Translations under genes and position numbers: made by a program
Source: Streptomyces parvus
GTDB taxonomy: Bacteria; Actinomycetota; Actinomycetes; Streptomycetales; Streptomycetaceae
DNA length: 64,000 nucleotides
Assembly: GCF_014648875.1 (NCBI RefSeq)
Contig: NZ_BMRY01000016.1
Span: 53,959 to 117,958, forward strand
Reading direction: 5' to 3'
Shown: positions 41,829 through 49,973 of the stretch, in pieces
Position numbering within the stretch: position 1 is the first letter of the stretch
Layout: every line of letters starts with the position of its first letter
The notes under the pieces: model-generated
What the model was told of the DNA's origin: nothing
The model's database searches: none
The model's input: the letters and a program-made list of their open reading frames with translations, nothing else

Positions 41829-43109
41829 TTACTCGGCGGATTCCGCCTGCGTCGCCTCGGCGGATATCTCCCCGAGGATGCTCTCGGGGTTGCTGCCCGG
41901 CGCGACCGCGCTGCCGATCTTCTTCTTGATCGCGTCGCTGACCGTGGCCCAGGACGTCTTGCCGAACGGGGGCAGGGTCGAGTTGGGCAGCGCGGCCAGG
42001 AACTCGTGCAGCTTCTGGTGCTTCTTGTCGGTCTCCATCGCGGCGGAGGCGCTGCCGGTCACCGGGAGGAGGTCGTACTGCTCGGCGAACTCCAGCACGT
42101 TCTCGTCGGAGTAGGCGTAGTCCAGGAACGCGCCGATCTCCTTGCGGTGGCCGTTCTCCTTGAAGCCCATCATCCAGTCGGCGACGCCCATGGAGCCCTT
42201 GGTCGGGCCGTCGGCGCCGGGCAGCGGCACCATGCCGACCTTGACGCCCTTGGCCTCGGCCTCGTCCATCAGGGTGGGGTGGCCGTTGAGCATGCCGACC
42301 TTGCCCGCGGTGAACGCCTCGAACGCCTTCGCCCGGTCCAGCTTGCCCGGCGCGACCGGGCCGGTGAGGCCCTTGCCGACGAGGTTGTCCCGCAGCCAGC
42401 GGAACGTGGCGACGTTCTCGGCCGAGTCGATGTCGTACGAGCCGACGTCGTCCGTGTAGCCGCCGTTGCCGCTGAGCAGCCACATCAGGGTCTCGGCCTG
42501 GGCCTCCTCCTGGCCGAGCGGCAGGGCGAAGGGGTAGTCGACGCCCTTCGCCTTGAGGGCCGCGGCGTCGCTGCTGATGTCGTCCCAGGTCTCGGGGGCG
42601 TCCAGGCCCGCCTGCTCGAACAGCTTCTGGTTGTAGAAGAGCAGCCGGGTGCTGGCGACGAAGGGCAGGCCGTACAGCGTGCCGTCGACCTTGCCCGCGT
42701 CGGTGAGCGAGGGCAGGAAGTTCGCCGTGGTGCGGATCGCGAGCGTCTCGTCGGCGGTGTAGAGCTTGCCCGCCTTGGCGTAGTCCGCGTACGCGCCGAT
42801 CTGGGCGATGTCCGGGGCGTTGCCGGCCTTGACCATCTCGGCGACCTCGCGGTCGACGTCCTTCCAGGAGAGGACGGTGACATCGATCTTGATGCCGGGG
42901 TGCTCCTTCTCGAAGCCGGACGCCACCCCGCTCCAGTACTTCTCGGAGCTGTTCTCCGGGCCGGTGCCGTAGTCGGCGGCGACCAGCTTGAGCGTGACGT
43001 CGCCCGAACCTGCATCACCGCCGCCGCAGGCAGACAACGTTGCCGTCATTCCCAGCGCGGCCACCGCCGCGGTCAGACCCAAAAAGCGCCGCTGCACAGC
43101 CTCGCCCAT
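41829..43109 (-). CDS. ABC transporter sugar-binding lipoprotein, no adjacent permeases
   Basis: 426 residues from ATG 43109 (MGEAVQRRFLG); the frame runs 62 codons upstream but without signal-peptide character. The signal ends in lipobox LSAC. The mature part has family 1 extracellular solute-binding features: GVASGFEKEHPGIKIDVTVLSWKDV, AGNAPDIAQIGAYADYAKAG, LYGLPFVASTRLLFYNQKLFEQAGL. It faces the GlcNAc genes nagK-nagA, and a dre-like DasR site lies in its upstream region, so an amino-sugar ligand is plausible. It must use permeases and an ATPase (for example MsiK) encoded elsewhere. Confidence 0.9.
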   Translation of the reverse strand: MGEAVQRRFLGLTAAVAALGMTATLSACGGGDAGSGDVTLKLVAADYGTGPENSSEKYWSGVASGFEKEHPGIKIDVTVLSWKDVDREVAEMVKAGNAPDIAQIGAYADYAKAGKLYTADETLAIRTTANFLPSLTDAGKVDGTLYGLPFVASTRLLFYNQKLFEQAGLDAPETWDDISSDAAALKAKGVDYPFALPLGQEEAQAETLMWLLSGNGGYTDDVGSYDIDSAENVATFRWLRDNLVGKGLTGPVAPGKLDRAKAFEAFTAGKVGMLNGHPTLMDEAEAKGVKVGMVPLPGADGPTKGSMGVADWMMGFKENGHRKEIGAFLDYAYSDENVLEFAEQYDLLPVTGSASAAMETDKKHQKLHEFLAALPNSTLPPFGKTSWATVSDAIKKKIGSAVAPGSNPESILGEISAEATQAESAE

Positions 43110-43336
43110 CCTCGTCGATCGCCTTGCCCACGGACGGTGTGCACGGCGCGGGCCGTCGGCCTCGCGCGGCCGCGGCAGCGCCGCCCTGCCCTGGGCACCG
43201 TCCGGATGAACAGCGATTTTCCCCCATTGCCGACGCGAAGGTCTACACCACCGGCGTATCGCTTCGGCAACGTATACGGGCCCTGAGGGCCACAACTGGC
43301 TTGCGGGTACTGGAAGTCGGAGACCCCGGCCCGTAT

Positions 43337-43352
43337 CTTGGTCCAGACCTTT
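43337..43352. promoter_or_regulatory. dre-like DasR site 1 (sugar-binding protein side)
   Basis: CTTGGTCCAGACCTTT has the core GGTCCAGACC, one base from the DasR core GGTCTAGACC. It is 228 bases before the sugar-binding protein start. Confidence 0.5.
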
Positions 43353-43459
43353 GGCTCGGATGACCGTCGACCCAGGGGTCCCATACGTGACGTTCCGGAA
43401 GAAAAAGGTCCGTTCTTCACTCGTTCATCATTTTGTATGGGTGCGCAACAAACCACGCT

Positions 43460-43475
43460 AGTGGACTAGACCTTT
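43460..43475. promoter_or_regulatory. dre-like DasR site 2 (nagK-nagA promoter)
   Basis: AGTGGACTAGACCTTT matches 13 of 16 positions of the DasR consensus AGTGGTCTAGACCACT and lies 28-44 bases before the nagK start, where a repressor would block RNA polymerase. nagKA is a known DasR target in Streptomyces coelicolor. Confidence 0.7.
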
Positions 43476-43503
43476 TGGGGGTCGGCGGGCGAAACTGTCT
43501 CCC

Positions 43504-44436
43504 GTGAGACATGTCATCGCCCTCGATGTGGGCGGCACCGGAATGAAGGCCGCACTGGTCGGGACCGACGGCACCCTCCTTCACGAGGCGCGGCGGGCCA
43601 CCGACCGGGAGCGCGGCGCCGAAGCGGTCATCGAGTCGATCCTCGCGTTCGCCGCGGATCTGCGGGCCCACGGCGAGGAGCACCTCGGCGAGAGCGCCGT
43701 CGCCGCCGGGGTCGCCGTGCCCGGCATCGTCGACTCCGCCAAGGGCGTCGCGGTGTACGCCGCGAACCTCGGCTGGCGCGACGTACCGCTGCGCGCCCTG
43801 CTCTCCGAGCGGCTGGGCGCCATCCCGGTCGCCCTCGGCCACGACGTCCGCACCGGCGGGCTCGCCGAGGGACGCATCGGGGCCGGGCGCGGCACGGACC
43901 GCTTCCTGTTCGTCCCGCTCGGCACCGGGATCGCCGGGGCCATCGGCATCGCGGGCGCCATCGAGGCGGGCGCCCACGGGGACGCGGGCGAGATCGGCCA
44001 CATCGTCGTCCGCCCGGACGGCCCCGACTGCAGCTGCGGCCAGCGCGGCTGTCTGGAGACGCTGGCCTCCGCCGCCGCGGTGAGCCGGGCCTGGGCCGCC
44101 GCGTCCGGGGACCCCGGGGCGGACGCCGCGGACTGCGCGAAGGCCGTCGAGTCGGGCGACCCGGCGGCGGTCGAGGTCTGGCGGAACGCGGTCGACGCGC
44201 TCGCCGCGGGCCTCGTCACCGCGCTCACCCTCCTCGACCCGGGCACGCTCATCATCGGTGGCGGTCTCGCCGAAGCCGGGGAAACCTTGTTCACACCACT
44301 GCGTGCGGCCGTCGAGGAACGGATCACGTTCCAGAAGCTGCCCCACATCGTCCCGGCGGCCCTCGGGGACACCGCCGGATGCCTGGGCGCGGGGCTGCTC
44401 GCCTGGGATCTACTCTCCACGGAGGTTTCCGCCTGA
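43504..44436 (+). CDS. nagK: ROK family N-acetylglucosamine kinase
   Basis: 310 residues. ATP-site motif ALDVGGTGMKAALVG at the start, and the ROK zinc signature GHIVVRPDGPDCSCGQRGCLE (CxCGxxGCxE) in the middle. It phosphorylates GlcNAc from chitin or cell-wall turnover to GlcNAc-6-P, the effector that releases DasR. GTG 43504 is the first possible start and no Shine-Dalgarno is seen. Its stop overlaps the nagA ATG by one base (TGATG), so the two are coupled. Confidence 0.9.
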   Translation: MRHVIALDVGGTGMKAALVGTDGTLLHEARRATDRERGAEAVIESILAFAADLRAHGEEHLGESAVAAGVAVPGIVDSAKGVAVYAANLGWRDVPLRALLSERLGAIPVALGHDVRTGGLAEGRIGAGRGTDRFLFVPLGTGIAGAIGIAGAIEAGAHGDAGEIGHIVVRPDGPDCSCGQRGCLETLASAAAVSRAWAAASGDPGADAADCAKAVESGDPAAVEVWRNAVDALAAGLVTALTLLDPGTLIIGGGLAEAGETLFTPLRAAVEERITFQKLPHIVPAALGDTAGCLGAGLLAWDLLSTEVSA

Positions 44437-45593
44437 TGGCCCCTCGCGCAGCAGACAGCACCGTTCTCGCCGGCGCCCGGGTGGTGCTCCCCACCGGCAC
44501 CGTCGAGGACGGCCGGGTGACCGTCGAGGGAACCCGCATCGCCGCCTCCGCACCCGAGGGCGCCCGGACCGTCGACCTCTCCGGCCACTGGGTGGTCCCC
44601 GGCTTCGTGGACATGCACAACCACGGCGGCGGCGGGGCCTCCTTCACCTCCGGCACCGTCGACGAGGTCCTCACCGGCATCCGTACGCACCGCGAGCACG
44701 GCACCACCACGATGGTCGCCTCCACCGTCACCGGCGAGATGGACTTCCTCGCCCGGCGCGCGGGCGTCCTGTCCGAACTGGTCGAGCAGGGCGACCTGGC
44801 CGGGATCCACTTCGAGGGCCCCTTCATCTCGCCGTGCCGCAAGGGCGCCCACAGCGAGGAGCTGCTGCGCGACCCGGACCCGGCCGAGGTCCGCAAGCTG
44901 CTGGACGCCGCGCGCGGCACCGCCCGGATGTTCACCCTCGCCACCGAACTGCCCGGCGGCATCGATTCCGTGCGGCTGCTCGCCGAGCACGGGGTCATCG
45001 CCGCCATCGGCCACACGGACGCGACGTACGAGCAGACCGTCGAGGCCATCGACGCGGGCGCGACCGTCGCCACGCACCTGTTCAACGCGATGCCGCCGCT
45101 CGCCCACCGCGAACCCGGCCCGATCGCCGCCCTCCTGGAGGACGACCGGATCACCGTCGAGCTGATCAACGACGGTACGCATCTGCACCCGGCCGTGCTG
45201 GAGCTGGCCTACCGGCACAAGGGCGCGGGACGGGTCGCGCTGATCACCGACGCGATGGACGCGGCCGGCTTCGGCGACGGCTCCTACGACCTCGGGCCGC
45301 TCGCGGTCGAGGTCAAGGACGGCGTCGCCCGGCTGGTCGAGGGCGGCTCGATCGCCGGCTCCACGCTGACCCTGGACACCGCGTTCCGCCGGGCGGTCAC
45401 CCTGGACGAGATCCCCGTCGAGGACGTCGTCCGGTCCATCTCCGCCAACCCGGCCCGGCTGCTCGGCGTCTACGACCGGGTCGGCTCGCTCGACGCGGGC
45501 AAGGACGCCGACCTTGTGGTGCTCGACGAGGACTTCGTCCTCAAGGGCGTCATGCGCCGGGGCGAGTGGATCATCGAGCCGAAGACGGCCTGA
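44436..45593 (+). CDS. nagA: N-acetylglucosamine-6-phosphate deacetylase
   Basis: 385 residues. Amidohydrolase that turns GlcNAc-6-P into glucosamine-6-P and acetate. Metal and substrate motifs are present: VDMHNHGGGGASF (HxH), IHFEGPFIS with the metal Glu, GHTDATYE, THLFNAMPP, and ITDAMDAAG with the catalytic Asp. ATG 44436 overlaps the nagK stop and has GGAGG 11 bases upstream. Together with nagK it sets the level of the DasR effectors GlcNAc-6-P and GlcN-6-P. A hairpin follows directly. Confidence 0.95.
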   Translation: MAPRAADSTVLAGARVVLPTGTVEDGRVTVEGTRIAASAPEGARTVDLSGHWVVPGFVDMHNHGGGGASFTSGTVDEVLTGIRTHREHGTTTMVASTVTGEMDFLARRAGVLSELVEQGDLAGIHFEGPFISPCRKGAHSEELLRDPDPAEVRKLLDAARGTARMFTLATELPGGIDSVRLLAEHGVIAAIGHTDATYEQTVEAIDAGATVATHLFNAMPPLAHREPGPIAALLEDDRITVELINDGTHLHPAVLELAYRHKGAGRVALITDAMDAAGFGDGSYDLGPLAVEVKDGVARLVEGGSIAGSTLTLDTAFRRAVTLDEIPVEDVVRSISANPARLLGVYDRVGSLDAGKDADLVVLDEDFVLKGVMRRGEWIIEPKTA

Positions 45594-45594
45594 G

Positions 45595-45618
45595 GCCCAG
45601 GGCCGTCGGGCCCTGGGC
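45595..45618 (+). terminator. hairpin directly after nagA
   Basis: GCCCAGGGCC (45595-45604), loop GTCG, GGCCCTGGGC (45609-45618): a perfect 10-bp stem beginning 2 bases after the nagA stop. Confidence 0.75.
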
Positions 45619-45657
45619 ATCCGGGCCCGAGTCCTCCGGGCCGTTGAACACGTAACG

Positions 45658-45703
45658 AAGCGATGGCGGTCGGCGTCCGGGACTGGGCCGACCGCCATCG
45701 CTT
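45658..45703 (+). terminator. 17-bp hairpin between nagA and the PfkB gene
   Basis: 45658-45674 and 45687-45703 are exact inverted copies with a 12-base loop. No T run follows. It is the second strong hairpin after nagA and lies 81 bases before the kinase start, so it is a terminator of nagKA or an attenuator for the kinase. Confidence 0.75.
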
Positions 45704-45784
45704 TGACATGATCATCGGCATCGCGTGCCGCGAGCGGCAGGCGCGCACCGCTGGGGCCACGCACCGAGGGAGGGACCGGCCGAG

Positions 45785-46711
45785 ATGATCCTGACCGTCA
45801 CCCTGAACACCGCGCTCGACGTGACGTACACCGTCGACGCGCTCGTCCCGCACGGCAGCCACCGGGTCGGCGAGGTCACCGAACGTCCCGGCGGCAAGGG
45901 CCTCAACGTCGCCCGGGTGCTGGGGGCGCTGGGCCACGACGCCGTGGTCACCGGCTTCGTCGGGGGCGCGACCGGGGGCGTCCTGCGTGGCCTGCTCGCC
46001 CCGCTCCCGCCGCGCGACGCCCTCGTCGAGGTCGCCGGGAACACCCGCCGCACCCTCGCGATCACCGACCGGTCGACCGGTGACACCACCCAGCTCAACG
46101 AACCCGGACCGCAGGTGAGCCCCGCCGAATGGGCCGCCTTCCTGCGGACGTACGAGGAGCTGGTGGCCGGGGCCGACGCGGTCGCGCTCTGCGGCTCGCT
46201 GCCGCCCGGCATCCACGTCGGGGCGTACGCCGAACTGGTCCGGATCGCCCGCGCCGCCGCCGTGCCCGTGCTGCTGGACACCAGCGGCGAACCGCTGCGC
46301 CGGGGCATCGCCGCCCGCCCCGACCTGGTCAAGCCGAACGCGGAGGAGCTGGCCCGGCTGACCGGCTCCCGCGAACCGCTGCGAGCGGCGGGGGACGCCC
46401 GCCGCCGCGGGGCCCACGCCGTGGTCGCCTCGCTCGGCCCGGAGGGGGTGCTCGCGCTCACCCCGGACGGCGTCTGGCGGGCGGCCCCGCCCGCCCCCGT
46501 GCGCGGCAACCCGACCGGCGCGGGCGACTCCGCAGTCGCCGGACTGCTCTCCGCCCTGGCCGAGGGCCTGCCCTGGCCGGAGCGCCTGGCCCGGGCGGTG
46601 GCCCTGTCCACGGCGACGGTGCTGGCCCCGACGGCCGGAGAGTTCGACGCGACGGCCTACGCGGAACTGCTGCCGCGCGTCACGGTGGAGCCGCACACGC
46701 CGGCGTCCTGA
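45785..46711 (+). CDS. 1-phosphofructokinase family hexose kinase (PfkB)
   Basis: 308 residues. PfkB features: MILTVTLNTALDVTY at the start, GGKGLNVARVLGALG, and the anion-hole motif NPTGAGDSAVAG with the catalytic Asp. Members phosphorylate fructose-1-P, tagatose-6-P or similar sugars; the position after nagA hints at an amino-sugar or related hexose phosphate. GGGAGGG precedes ATG 45785 by 11 bases. The last codons and stop lie in a 25-bp tandem repeat. Confidence 0.88.
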   Translation: MILTVTLNTALDVTYTVDALVPHGSHRVGEVTERPGGKGLNVARVLGALGHDAVVTGFVGGATGGVLRGLLAPLPPRDALVEVAGNTRRTLAITDRSTGDTTQLNEPGPQVSPAEWAAFLRTYEELVAGADAVALCGSLPPGIHVGAYAELVRIARAAAVPVLLDTSGEPLRRGIAARPDLVKPNAEELARLTGSREPLRAAGDARRRGAHAVVASLGPEGVLALTPDGVWRAAPPAPVRGNPTGAGDSAVAGLLSALAEGLPWPERLARAVALSTATVLAPTAGEFDATAYAELLPRVTVEPHTPAS

Positions 46712-46790
46712 CCAGCCGCACACGTCGACGCCCTGACCCTCCGCACACGTCGACGCCCTGACCCTCCGCACACGCCGACGCCCTGACCAC
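46691..46790 (+). repeat. 25-bp tandem repeat, four copies, over the PfkB stop codon
   Basis: Units at 46691, 46716, 46741 and 46766 follow CCGCACACG(T/C)CGACGCCCTGACC; copies 2 and 3 are identical. The stop TGA (46709-46711) is inside copy 1, and every copy carries the same TGA. Confidence 0.9.
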
Positions 46791-46809
46791 CGGACCGGTG
46801 ATCAGGGCG
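46779..46809. terminator. bidirectional terminator between PfkB and CBM protein genes
   Basis: 15-base arms 46779-46793 and 46795-46809 pair with one mismatch, the left arm being the end of repeat copy 4. It lies between convergent stops at 46711 and 46833. Confidence 0.65.
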
Positions 46810-46832
46810 TGAGCGAGGGGACGGACCGGCCG

Positions 46833-47843
46833 TCAGCCGTTCTTGTTGATGTGGCCGGACTTCAGCTCCAGCTGGTCGAGGTTGGCGTCGCACTGGTCGC
46901 CTTCCTCGCAGGACAGCTTGAGGGTGTTGGCGCCCTTGTCGAGCTGGACGTACGCGTAGGTGTTCGTCCAGCCCTTCTCCAGGTCGCCCTCTTCGGCCTG
47001 CGCGAAGTTCTTCATGTTGATGGAGCGGGGCTCCTGGTCGTTGACCGTCAGGGTCGTCTTCGCGTCCTTGCCGGGCACGCCGTAGGTCACGTACAGGGTG
47101 TACGCCCCGGCCTCGGGCACCTCCACCGACCAGGTGGCCGAGCGGCCGACCTCGTTGAGGTTGATGTAGTTCCCGTTCGCGCTCTTGGCGCCCTTGACCG
47201 TGGAGTCCAGGGCCGCCGTGCCGCCCAGCGTCAGCGTCGCCGCGTCCTGCTTGGGCAGCTCGACCGGCTTCTGTGTCTCCTTCGGCTTCTTCTCCGGCTT
47301 CTTCGACTCCTCGACCTCGCCGGCGGGGCCCTGCGAGGAGGACGCCTCGTTCTGCTTGTCGTCCTTGTCGCCGTCGTCGCCCGTGAGCAGGGCGGCACCG
47401 ATGCCGATGAGGACGACCGCGACCACGGCGACCGCCGCGATCAGGAGCGCCTTCGTGTTCGGGCCGCCGCGGCCCGTGCCGCCGCCGTGGCCGCCCTGGG
47501 CCGGGGGCTGTCCGTGGGACGCGCCGCCGGGGTAGGTCTCGGGGGCCGCGTACTGCGGGTTCGGCCGGTTGTACTGCTGCGCGGGCTGGCCGTAGGCCTG
47601 CTGGGGCGGGTAGCCGTACCCGCCCTGCTGCTGCGGCACCTGCTGCTGGCCGTACTGGCGCTCGCCGACGGCACGCACCTGGTTGTAGGACGTTCTGGGC
47701 ACGCCCGGCTGCGCGGCCGGACCCGGGTAGCCGTAGCCGCCCTGGCCGGGCGCCTGGGCGCCTGCCGCCTGTCCGTCCGCGTACAGGTAGCCGAACGGAT
47801 CGTCGTCCTCGGGCTTGCTCGCGCCGTTGTTTCCGGCCGTCAT
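46833..47843 (-). CDS. single-pass membrane protein with extracytoplasmic CBM35/6-like domain
   Basis: 336 residues from ATG 47843 (MTAGNNG); an ATG 21 bases upstream is possible, with GAGGAG between. The N-terminal 120 residues are rich in Gly, Gln, Tyr and Pro (YGYP, QQYNRPNPQY), then one membrane segment (ALLIAAVAVVAVVLIGIGAALL), a Lys/Glu-rich linker, and a beta-sandwich of about 130 residues (ATWSVEVPEAGAYTLYVTYG; LDKGANTLKLSCEEGDQCDANLDQLEL) like CBM35/CBM6. It may bind cell-wall or external sugars. No catalytic part. Confidence 0.82.
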   Translation of the reverse strand: MTAGNNGASKPEDDDPFGYLYADGQAAGAQAPGQGGYGYPGPAAQPGVPRTSYNQVRAVGERQYGQQQVPQQQGGYGYPPQQAYGQPAQQYNRPNPQYAAPETYPGGASHGQPPAQGGHGGGTGRGGPNTKALLIAAVAVVAVVLIGIGAALLTGDDGDKDDKQNEASSSQGPAGEVEESKKPEKKPKETQKPVELPKQDAATLTLGGTAALDSTVKGAKSANGNYINLNEVGRSATWSVEVPEAGAYTLYVTYGVPGKDAKTTLTVNDQEPRSINMKNFAQAEEGDLEKGWTNTYAYVQLDKGANTLKLSCEEGDQCDANLDQLELKSGHINKNG

Positions 47844-47987
47844 CCCTGGGTCACTCCTCACCATCTCGCCAGCCGTCGCCGACCGGCCGAGCCTACCTCG
47901 AACGGAGCAGGCCCCGAATTGCGCTCGATGCCCGGGACGGCCTCCGGGGAACCGGTACGGGGTAGGGGGAGGAACGGGCCGTGAACG

Positions 47988-49646
47988 TCATCCGGCCCTG
48001 CGGTGAACCTTCGACCGGGACCGTTTTTCCACGTACATCCGCTGGTCGGCGGAGCGCAGGACCTCTTCGACGGTCATGCCGCACTCGGCCCAGCCGATGC
48101 CGAAACTCGCCCCGACCCGGACCGCGCGACCATCGACCCTTATGGGCGGAATGATGGCATTTCGCAGGCGAACGGCCAGGTCAGCGGCGTCCGCCGCCCC
48201 GAGGCCGTCGGCGAGAACGACGAATTCGTCACCTCCGAGCCGGGCGACGGTGTCGCCGTCGCGCACACAGGTGCTCAGCCGCCGGGCGACCTCGATGAGC
48301 ACGGCGTCGCCGGTGTGGTGCCCGAAGCGGTCGTTGATGGACTTGAAACCGTCGAGGTCGCAGAAGAGGACCGCGAGCCCCTTCGTCCCGTCGTCGTGCT
48401 CCGGATCCGGGGCCACCGTGTGCACATGGTGGTCGAAGGGCCCGCCGCCGGGGATCGCATCGCCCTCGTAGCCGTCGGCCTGGTAGCCGTGGGTCAGGGA
48501 CGACTCGACGTCCCCGTACGCCGCGTCCAGCGCCTCGATCGCGGTCGCGGCCGGGGAGGAGTTCGGCCGCTCGCAGATCCGGGCACTGAGCCGCGATTTG
48601 AGCTCGGCACTGTTGGGCAGCCCGGTCAGCGCGTCGTGCGAGGCGCGGTGCGCGAGGTTCAGCTCGTGGCGCTTGCGCTCCTCTATGTCCTCGACATGGG
48701 TGAGCAGGAAGCGCGGACCGTCGGCGGTGTCCGCGACGACCGAGTTGCGCAGCGAGACCCAGAGATAGGTGCCGTCCCGGCGGCTGAGGCGCAGCTCGGC
48801 CCGGCCGCCCTCGGCGGAGGTGCGCAGCAGGGTGCCGATGTCCTCGGGGTGGACCAGGTCGGCGAAGGAGTAGCGGCGCATGACGGAGGCCGGGCGGCCG
48901 AGCAGCCGGCACAGGGCGTCGTTGGTCCGCAGCAGCCTGCCCTGCTGGTCGCCGCCCATCTCGGCGATGGCCATACCGCTGGGGGCGTACTCGAAGGCCT
49001 GCCGGAAGGACTCCTCGCTGGCCCGCAGCGCCTGCTGCTCCCGCTCCAGGCGGACCAGGGCGCGCTGCATGTTGGCCCGCAGGCGGGCGTTGCTGATGGC
49101 GATGGCGGCCTGGGAGGCGTACATCTGGAGCGCTTCGCGCCCCCATGCGCCGGGGCGGCGTCCGTTGCGCGGCCGGTCGACGGATATGACTCCGAGGAGG
49201 TCGCCCCCGCCCGCCGAGGCGTACATCGGGGCGTAGAGCCGGTCGAGCGGGTGCCACTCGTCCTCGAACCGGGGTTCGGGCCCCTCGGTGTGCCACTGCG
49301 GTACGTCGTCGTCGAGCAGGACCCAGCCCTCGGTGTGCGGGATGAAACGGAGACCGTCCCAGGCCTCGCCCATGGAGAGCCGGCGGTTCCAGGAGTCGCG
49401 GGAGCCGACGCGGCCGGTGATCAGGGCCTCGGCGGCGGCGTTGCCCGCGAAGGCGGCGATGACGAGATCGCCCTCGGGCCGGACCAGGTTGACACAGGCC
49501 AGCTCGTAGCCGAGGCTCGCGACGATCCCGTCGGCCACGCTCTGGAGCGTGTCGGCCAGACTCCGCGCCGTGTTGAGATCGGCGACGGCCTGATGCAGCT
49601 GCCGCATGGTCGCCAGGCGGACGTACGGCTCCGACTCGGCCTCCAT
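47988..49646 (-). CDS. cdgB: diguanylate cyclase CdgB (GAF-PAS-GGDEF)
   Basis: 552 residues from ATG 49646 (MEAESEPYVRL). An upstream ATG at 49688 is disfavoured because codons between them (AAA, CCT, GGA, GTT, GCT) are rare in this genome. Order: GAF domain (about 15-190), PAS/PAC (about 200-320), GGDEF domain with the exact motif GGDEF (471-475) and an inhibitory-site RxxD five residues earlier (RDGD). It makes c-di-GMP, which dimerises BldD and delays sporulation. A low-complexity insert of about 55 residues splits the GGDEF domain after DALTGLPN. No membrane segment. Confidence 0.93.
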   Translation of the reverse strand: MEAESEPYVRLATMRQLHQAVADLNTARSLADTLQSVADGIVASLGYELACVNLVRPEGDLVIAAFAGNAAAEALITGRVGSRDSWNRRLSMGEAWDGLRFIPHTEGWVLLDDDVPQWHTEGPEPRFEDEWHPLDRLYAPMYASAGGGDLLGVISVDRPRNGRRPGAWGREALQMYASQAAIAISNARLRANMQRALVRLEREQQALRASEESFRQAFEYAPSGMAIAEMGGDQQGRLLRTNDALCRLLGRPASVMRRYSFADLVHPEDIGTLLRTSAEGGRAELRLSRRDGTYLWVSLRNSVVADTADGPRFLLTHVEDIEERKRHELNLAHRASHDALTGLPNSAELKSRLSARICERPNSSPAATAIEALDAAYGDVESSLTHGYQADGYEGDAIPGGGPFDHHVHTVAPDPEHDDGTKGLAVLFCDLDGFKSINDRFGHHTGDAVLIEVARRLSTCVRDGDTVARLGGDEFVVLADGLGAADAADLAVRLRNAIIPPIRVDGRAVRVGASFGIGWAECGMTVEEVLRSADQRMYVEKRSRSKVHRRAG

Positions 49647-49705
49647 CGCTCGCACCCCCGAGACCTCGACAGCAACTCCAGGTTTCATATCGACGTACTT
49701 GTTGC

Positions 49706-49733
49706 AGTGTCACCGCCACTGAATCACAGTGAG
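49706..49733. promoter_or_regulatory. possible BldD-type half-sites upstream of cdgB
   Basis: AGTGTCACC (49706-49714) and TCACAGTGAG (49724-49733) contain AGTG and TCAC halves as in BldD boxes (AGTgA/TCACc). cdgB is a reported BldD target. The 285-bp gap to the next gene otherwise shows no recognisable element. Confidence 0.35.
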
Positions 49734-49973
49734 CTGTGCACCCGGTACACAGGGTCAGCAGAAAATGGACTCTGTGACTCAAGTCACAACAGATGACCGG
49801 GGGTGCCGGTGACTCACGGCGACGACGATCGTTCGGCGGTCACCGGGAGGGACAGGTTCCCCTTGTGCGCGCCCGCGCACGCCCCCTGCCCCCTGCCCCC
49901 TCCCGGGGTCCTAGGACCTGACTGGTCCCCTGGCCCGATGCGGCCGCGCGGCCCCCGCGGTTAGCGTCGGGAT

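Noticed and set aside
46691..46790. CRISPR-like array
   Set aside because: The 25-bp units are directly adjacent with no spacers, and no cas genes are present.
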